From contig VXAA01003000.1 in assembly GCA_013399115.1 (NCBI GenBank), positions 114,421 through 178,420 of the forward strand: a DNA stretch of 64,000 nt, read 5' to 3'. Under the pieces are notes generated by a model that ran no database searches, was not told the origin of the DNA, and saw nothing but the letters and a program-made list of their open reading frames with translations. Shown piece after piece: positions 56,413-64,000 of the stretch. Position 1 is the stretch's first letter. Each line of letters begins with the position of its first letter. The position numbers and the translations under genes are program-made. This stretch comes from Anseranas semipalmata. Taxonomy: Eukaryota; Chordata; Aves; Anseriformes; Anseranatidae.

Positions 56413-59400
56413 CATCAACTTACAAGATCATTGGATAATGCTTAAGTAGTGTTTAAAAATATCTGTATTCTTTTAGTAGCGTAAATTGTGACATGAAAAA
56501 AAAAAAAATAAAAGAAAAATAAATTCTCTATCACAGTGGATTTACCATATTTAGTCAGTAGAAGGAATGCTGCTTACAAGTTTATGGCAGTGGAGTTTTA
56601 GATGAAAAGAGATTTCAAAGTCTTGAACAAGTAAAAGGGAGTCCCAGCTGGTCAGTCATTGCATGAGAGTGAATCCCTTTGTCTGGGAGGACAAAAAAAC
56701 ATTTGCAAGCATGCTTACTGAAATGTAAATTTACTGTCTCCACTTGTCCTGATAAATCTATCAATTGCAAGAAACTGTCAGATAGTTTAAACAAAAGCAA
56801 ATTTATAGTTAAGACTCAGTAATGAGTCAAAGCTAAAAATCAAGCCAAAGGGTAGACCTAAATTGTGTCATCTGTCTCCTGCAGCCATGAAGCTCTAGGG
56901 TAAAAACAATCCCAAGTGTGGCCCATGAGACTGTCCCTCAGATGGGTGATGGGTGACTCCTGCAGCACCACGCACCAGGTGAATGGGCCTCTGGGTCACT
57001 CTGCTGGAAGAGCACCAGATTTACAACAAGGGGTCCAGGCTTGAGTATGGTTCTGGCTGGAGAATTTGTATTTCTAGCTCAGCACAGGGCTTTGCACCTG
57101 ACCTGACACCACAAGCGATAGGCACCAAAGCACCGAGGGGGCAACAGAGCACTAATAGATCCCCAGTCCTGTGAACCCAAATCACTCCACTCAGTGGGAG
57201 TCTTCCTAGAGCAGCACAGGATGAGAAGCGTTTCCCCCACCAGGGAGTTGCATTACAGAGTGAGCCTCTGTCTCGCCTTCCTTCTCATTCCTGGCCCTTT
57301 TCATCTTGCGGTCGCTATGCTGCTGAAACAAGACCTTCCTCCTGACAGCAAACTGGCAAAGCTCAGTTTCTGTGAGTTCATTAATGTCATCTTGTCCTCA
57401 AACTCCTGCTGATTACTTTGGTGGGTACTCTGGCACTTGGAGCGCACCAGTCCTCAGAGGTAGGCACATGGGAAGAAAGAAGATAGTGCTTTCAAAGCAC
57501 CCAGCTGGCAGCATAAGAACCTCATGCTTCCTCTGTGACCCTCAGCAGTACTCAGGTTTTTGCTATCTGTATTCCTTCATCTCTAATTTAGAGATGAATC
57601 TTGATAACGGGGTGCTATTCTTAGCAGGTGGCAAGGCGGCAGGTGCAGCTGTGGGCACACAGCCACGCGTGGGAAGTCGCAGACCGATGCCATCCACAGT
57701 GACACCATCCTGCTGTGCAGCCCTGGGGGCTCAGACAAGTTGCGGGCACTCAGGGATGGGTGGCTGATTAAACCAAGCTAAACTGGGGGCAGAGTGTTAA
57801 GCAATTAGAGAAAATCCCATCTAGAAATCTAGAGGAATAAGCAGCGGTAAGCAGCCATGGAGCAAGTCATGATAAGCCGTATGGAAACCTTTGCCACCAA
57901 AGGCCATACTGTTGATTGTAACTCTAGCTGTGCTGATGCTCATTGTGCTCCTGTAGCTATAGCAGCACCAGAAATACAAAAGTAGAGGTTTTCTCTTTCT
58001 TTGAGCTGTTTCCTCCCTGTGGAAATTGCTGCTGTATATGCTTGGCTTGATACACCGTAGCTGCATGGAAGCCCAGACCAACTTCTTTACAGACGAGTTC
58101 ATGAAAAAGTGTAGCAGAAGGAAGGCAGTGAAAAGCAAATGTCACTGGGATTCACCAGTGACACTTAAGAACCACAGGCTCATGAACAAAGGTGTTCTTA
58201 TAAAATCTGTCACTTGCCAAACATTAAACTTCTTACTGGCATAATTGGCTTCAAATTCAGGCAAAGACACAGATAAATCAGTGCATAAGCTGCAAAGTTA
58301 CAGAGGCATTCAAGAGATGCAACAGTGCTGGAAAAGTTGTAAATATTTTTATTGTGAAATGTTTACAGTTAATATATTTCTAATTCTTCAGCATCTTTTT
58401 CCATTTAAAAACTAAAACCATAAATAGACAAAAGAACCTGCAGACACTGCCAAATGTTTTCTTTTTACTTATTTATGTTTCCAAAGAGAAAAACAATACT
58501 GGAAATAGTGGTCAAAATGAAATTTTATTTTTTGACAGAAATCATATTTCAGTCCACATTGGTTTCAAGCCTATGCTTCAGTGTATTCAGAGTGGCCTCT
58601 CTATGCCTGAACAGTGCTACCTGACTGCAAACAGATCTGAGGACAACACTTTTTTCCCATTCTATAAGAACTTCCAAGATTTTTCCTGCTTAATACAGGG
58701 AAAACCCCCTGAAATAATAATATCCAGAAGAAGATCTGATAACTCAAGGCACCAGTGTAACTCCTTTCTAACCTCATCAGTGCAGAGGTCCAATAACTGA
58801 GGACATTGTAGGACATCGAGGACACAGTGAATTAAAAATAGTTTTGCTGTCCTTTGAGTGGGCAAGTAAGGTTGGATTAGTCAATCTAAGAGCTGTCTCT
58901 ACCTCCTACAACCCCCTCAGGCAGCCTCCGGAATGAGCTTATCTGGTCTGCACAGTTTCAGATGGCTTTATGCATGCATGAACTTTATCTCACCTAGTAT
59001 CTACCGAATAGCTAAGTTACACGTTGCGCATCAGACTTTAACTCCCAGCACCTCTGGAAAACCTCTACCTGTATCCAGCTGCCCTGTAGAGCTGGGGTCC
59101 TGGTGGGATCACCTGGCTGCTGTAGTAGTGTGACCCACAAGGCACTCTTCAAACTTTTCACGCCCAAAATACCCTTTGGCTTGCAGAACATTCTTTGAGG
59201 TGTTTCTCTTTGGTGCTGGGGGAGCAAGTCAGTCCCCTGGCTACTACCTGCTGTTGAATAACCATTGGGCTTAGCAAAATTGCAACCTTCTCAAGAAAAA
59301 GAAGAAAAAACTCAAAGACATGTGAATGGAGTGAATGAGAAACACCTGCAAGAGAAATGCCTGATCAGTTCTAGCTGCAGAGTCCCCCAGCTCTGCAGCA

Positions 59401-62400
59401 CCTTGCTATGAATAGAAGGATCCTACAGCTACCTCAGTGCCAGTTTTGATGCTTTTTTGGAATTCTTTAAGAATACTGAGCAGAGAAGAAGATTTAGATC
59501 TTTGTGATGTCTATTGCTCATGTGCTGCATACAATCTATGTCACTTCAGCAAGTATTTCTCTACATTGACATGGTGCTTTTAGCACACCAAGTAGACTGG
59601 GCTGTGAAGAAAACAGGAACAGCTAAGCACATGGGTATCAGAAAAGGTTTAGTCTTTTCCCTCCCTTACTAGTGACCACAAGAACTTGCAAACCCATGGC
59701 ATGGTCACACAGGTGTTCAGCGCAATGCAATCATGTTCCCCACCTCCCTTCTGAGCTCTTTATTGCTCTTGGCCATTGAGTTCACCCTCTCCCAGGTTTA
59801 CACTCTTCGTCAGTTATGAGAAAATAATTGTCTCTTTTGTTTCTAGAACCCAGGAAAAATGTCTCTAGCAAACAGGCATTCTCTATAGGCTGACTCAGCA
59901 GCAAAACCAATAACTCAGAGGCATCAGTACATCATCACTAAAGGCAAGCCATAAAAGTAAGAAAAGGCTTGATAGACTATGTGCTGCTCCTGTGTTCTGT
60001 ATCTGGCTGGTGGACCGAGAATTCATTCTCTAGTATGATCAAGCCAGCATGCTCTGCAAATGTTAAATTAATCAGAAAAATCCTCCTGAAGTGAATAAGA
60101 AGTTTGTAATTAATGTCAGTGTGGCCCTGGATTTCAATTCCTTTCTTTCTAGTCATTCAGTTAAAGAAAGTTTCAACTACTTTGTTGGGAGATTCTGAGA
60201 AGAGTTATTTGCAAATTCTAGAGTCAAAAAATTTCTGAGCATCTTTGTACAGGATGCAATCAATCAATTTCTCCAAACAAGCAGGAGGTAATTTAGTTAC
60301 TGCATTCACTACATCTGCTACCATCAAACTTTCTAATTTTTATGCTAAAGCTTTCTTACTTTAAGTAGTGTTTACTGTCTTTTGGCATTTGCTTGAAAGA
60401 TACACAAAAACACATGGGAAACTATCATTATATCAATCTCCTACCAAATTCTCAAGATAGACTGAAAAAATATGAATAATTTTCTTTAAATACCACAAAA
60501 TTAAATAATAATACCATAAGGTTCTCTTATACTTGTGTTCTGTTTCTTTGAACAATTAGATGTACTTATGTTTTCAAGCACTTCTCTAGAAACATGAGGA
60601 TTGGAAATGAATACTTTACTTTTTAAAAGCAATGAAGACAAGCAAACAAACAACCCCAGCTTCAGCTGGCATAAATCAGCATAGTCACACCAGTGGAATT
60701 ATAATCTATGCTGAATTGTTTCAGTTAATAATCACAGGTTCTTGCCATACATCTTCTTCTCATTCTCATTCACTTCAATTTCTTCCTCTCTGCTAGGCTT
60801 GCCCTGGTTTTGGATGTTTCACTCCTCTCCCTTCTTTGCTCCTCCAGGTCGCTGAGATGGGCAGGGTGGGGGGAAAGTGGCACTGGACACCAGGAAAGCT
60901 GCAGTACCTTTGGTATCCATCTGTTCGGACCTGCTAGTCTGTAAATTCTTTTTCTCGGCCTATTTATTCTGTAACTTGAATTTGGTGGTAGCATTTTATA
61001 GCCACAAATAATGCAATTGTTCAACTGTCTCTCGGTGCATAGTTGCCAAAGCAGCAGAGCAGTATTAAGTGAAAGGCCAGTTTTACATTACACTTAATCC
61101 CTTTAAAACTGACTGCTTCAGTTTGTAATTTCCTACACCATACTACTGGTATTTATTTTTGTTTAAATTTTGTGTTGAAAATATCCTATTTCACATATTC
61201 CAGCACAGTAATGATTTCTACATAGGTTTAAAAATTCCAATTATAAAGTAATTTTTAAGAGTCCAATATTGTTTTAAGGTCTGGCTCACTGCATCTTTTT
61301 TTTTCATCTTTTTTCTTTTAGAAAAAGCGAATTCCAGTTGTGAGTTCATGAGCTGTAATAGAAAGGAAATACATATCAAATCTTTGTTCTGGGCTCAATA
61401 AACTACAAGTGCGATCTACAGCTTATGAAGGTGAATTCTTTCCGTAGATTTTTTTTCTACTTTGCCAGACAGAAACAATTTTCTGATTTATTATTCTTCC
61501 TTTTCCAGAGATTCTGTTTCAACAATAGACCAGGCTCCACTCACTGCCACACAAGGATCGCAAAACACTTTCAATCCTTGAGCTTGTGATTTACATAAGA
61601 TAATGCCTTTCAAACATGTACAGCACATTCCAGTGTATATACTGATTATAGTGTCTAGGGGACAAGCAAGAAGGAGCAATGAAAATTAAGAAACAGGAGA
61701 AAATATGACCCTCACCTGATGGCTTTGCCTGGCCAAGAGGGCACAGCACAGTAAACAGTCTCTACTCCACTCTGGCTCTTCAGAAGCAGAGAGTGCTTTA
61801 GGAAAAACAAACAAACAAACAAACAAACAAACAAAAAAAAACGAGTATTCTCTGTCTCTGATCCCACCTTTCCATCCTACACTGCACACAGCCTACAGCA
61901 GAGGGAAAGGGACAACTGTTTCATTTCTTGAGGACAGCGCTGAGCCAGGACACTGTCCCCAAGTGGCCAGTCACTCCTGTGTCCCCACTCCTTTCCACTG
62001 TCAGGGCTGGTGAATAAAGGCAGCTGTGCAACAGTTTTTGGTGTATGATAACTTGACAGTGTCAATCAGGGACAGGGAAGTCCCTGAACAAGGACGGATG
62101 ACACCACTTTTCACTTTTCTCCTCCAGAGAGTGTTGAGCCCTCTGAAAATGACACAGAAAAGGACCCCTTAAACCATGAGGGGGATATAACACATGTCAG
62201 TGCAATGCAGGATCTGTACAGGAACACTTGGGAGTACTGGGAGAAATAACAGAAAAAATTTGTAAATCTTCTTATGACATTTACATAAATAGAATATAAT
62301 CATCCATGCCATATTTAGCCAGGCTAGTATTAAAATTCATTTCTTGTCATATTATTCTTGTCATATATTCCTTGTCAACAAAATAGTTTCATTCACTGTG

Positions 62401-62429
62401 TCTTGTGGGATCTGAAGTGAACTCCCAAG
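56413..62429. other. Intergenic sequence, 6.0 kb
   Basis: No gene recognised. It contains a short A run at 56496 and a (CAAA)n repeat at 61803. Overlapping open frames on both strands at 57821-58244 and 58573-58865 have no recognised domain. Confidence 0.7.
61803..61841. repeat. (CAAA)n microsatellite
   Basis: Eight CAAA units followed by an A run. It could be an old retroposon tail; no body is visible. Confidence 0.95.
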
Positions 62430-62664
62430 AATCACAGAACCATGGAATCACAGCATGGCTGAGGTCGGAAGGGACCTCTCGAGGCCATCTGGTCCAACCC
62501 CCCTGCTCAAGCAGGGTCACCTCTGGTTGCCCAGAGCCATGTCCAGACAGGTTTTGAAGTTCTCCACGAGGGAGACTTCACAACCCATCTGGTCAACCTG
62601 TGCTGGTGCTCAGTCACCTGCACAGTAAAGAAGTGCTTCCTGGTATTCAGACGAAACCTCCTGT
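62430..62664 (-). mobile_element. CR1 retroposon 3' fragment
   Basis: Starts aatcacagaaccatggaatc, then ctgaggtcggaagggacctc and ggtccaacccccctgctcaa. It also contains agtaaagaagtgcttcctgg, all standard for the CR1 3' end read backwards. About 235 bases, 5'-truncated. Confidence 0.95.
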
Positions 62665-64000
62665 GTTAGAACACAAAGAGATAAAACATGAATTTTTATG
62701 TCTTTCCTAAAACAAAAGCATTCAGGTTTTTACATATGCTTATATTCCTGAACCCTATCACCTTTGCAACATCATCCTACTGTCCTCTGCTTTTTAATTG
62801 CGTGGTGAGAATAATACAGTTTGTATCTCCTGTAAGTCTGCATTCTGCCAATATTACAATACTAATGGTTCAAACATATTTAGATAAAATTGGTCATCAC
62901 AGAGAGTGTAGGAGAGCAGAAAACATTTAAGATATGCTTATGAAGTCTGCATCTCTTCCCTATTTTTCAACCAAAATTTTTAACCACAACAAAATGCTAA
63001 ATGGGTTCAGACTTAAAGTCCGTTCGGCTTAGTATTTTGGCTGCCCAATGGATGTTATCTTGCTGCAGATGCTTGGGGAAAAAGTATAAAAAAAACAGCT
63101 ATGTCTGAATTGATTGCTGGAAGCTGATTTTGAGCCCATTTACCGGGTTTGTAATTTTGTTGCCCTAAACTTTGCATTACAGTTCATCTATCATCTTATT
63201 CCCCTGTCAACCAATACTGTGATATCAAATTCCAGGTTCTTACTGTCATCTTTACCACTGAGTATCCCAAATCACCTTCAGACTTCATCACCTCCCTGTT
63301 TTCCTCACAAATTGTGTGTGGATATATTAAGCAGTACAGCCTGCAGTAATGTATCGCCAAGGGGGCTACATGAGTAACCTTGCTCCATTGTCAAAAGCTT
63401 TCATCCTTTATCTTTTAGCAGTTACTCAACCCAAACGGTCTTCATTCTTAGCTGGTGAGTTTTTTGAGTGTTTTTAGTTTTTTTAAGACTTCTGGTGAGT
63501 GACTTTGCTGAAAGCTTGTGGAAAGTCCATATAAACACTACGTGGATCTAGATATGTCACTTACAAAGAACTCTGTAACAGCCTTGTGGAGCATGACTCC
63601 ATTTGATTACGTCCATATTGCCCGTCCCTGCTTGTAATGCATTATCCGGTATCTGTTTATTCTATTCTTTATTGTTTTTTTTTTTTTTTACTGATTGCCC
63701 AGCATGAAAAATTAGACCCACAGGTCAACATTTTCCAAGACCACTTTTTCAGTGACTGACATTACCTTTGTCAGTTTTCATTTCTTTGATACTGCTGATG
63801 GTTTAAACTATGTGTTATTACCACAGGTAATAGTTTAACAATTTTATGTATGAGATTCTTCAGAAGTCACAGCACCAGCATAATCTAGTCCTGGTGATCT
63901 CTAAAGTTTGCCTTACTTCGTCATAATCCTGAAATGTAAATACCTGTGAGAAATTCTGTTATTGTTTACACAGCAGCCTGAACTAAAAAAAAAAAAAAAA
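62665..64000. other. Intergenic sequence to window end
   Basis: AT-rich, with no gene seen. A T run lies at 63673-63689, and the window ends in an A run (63985-64000) whose extent cannot be judged. Confidence 0.7.

Noticed and set aside
58573..58865. Overlapping open frames on both strands, minus one with LLDLCTDEVRKELHWCLEL
   Set aside because: Looks helical but matches no family I can name; frames overlap and there is no gene context. A BLAST search would settle it.
63985..64000. Terminal A run, possible retroposon tail
   Set aside because: The window ends within it, and the sequence just before it shows no recognisable retroposon.

Overview
This window is nuclear DNA from a bird. The evidence is several CR1 retroposon copies carrying the avian CR1 3' end, a 608-bp ERVL-like solo LTR of a type I associate with non-galliform birds, AT-rich introns, and a single vertebrate multi-exon gene. 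There are no bacterial operons, CRISPR arrays, plasmids or convincing RNA genes.

Bases 1275-44691 hold the 3' part of one plus-strand gene, ADGRG6 (GPR126), an adhesion G-protein-coupled receptor. I could place 18 coding exons. Their splice phases agree at every junction, and together they give 823 complete codons and a stop. Reading 5' to 3' they encode most of the SEA-like region (1275-12196), the HormR domain (about 12190-15096), the GAIN domain (16362-26478) with its GPS autocleavage motif and tethered agonist, the seven transmembrane helices (28950-37650) and the long form of the cytoplasmic tail (37549-44691). The signal peptide, CUB and pentraxin domains must lie upstream of the window. 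A probable 3' UTR runs from 44692 to about 47590 and has two candidate poly(A) signals.

The introns are mostly unremarkable AT-rich sequence. The 9.4-kb intron 2665-12053 holds a complete solo LTR with a perfect 5-bp target duplication, a CpG-rich patch at about 8745-9005, and a 52-bp tandem duplication. A 27-base assembly gap (33384-33410) sits directly against the splice acceptor of the TM5-TM7 exon.

From about 47.6 kb to the end no gene is recognisable. This matches the intergenic interval expected beyond ADGRG6, where HIVEP2 is the next gene in vertebrates that I know of, but HIVEP2 is not seen here. The interval holds three CR1 fragments, one with a decayed reverse-transcriptase segment, plus several microsatellites.

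I did not find a new biological system. The most interesting points concern the receptor. The linker that carries the furin site in mammals appears absent between two exons that join in frame. Extracellular loop 2 is longer and has an extra N-glycosylation sequon. The alternative short-tail exon is absent or decayed.
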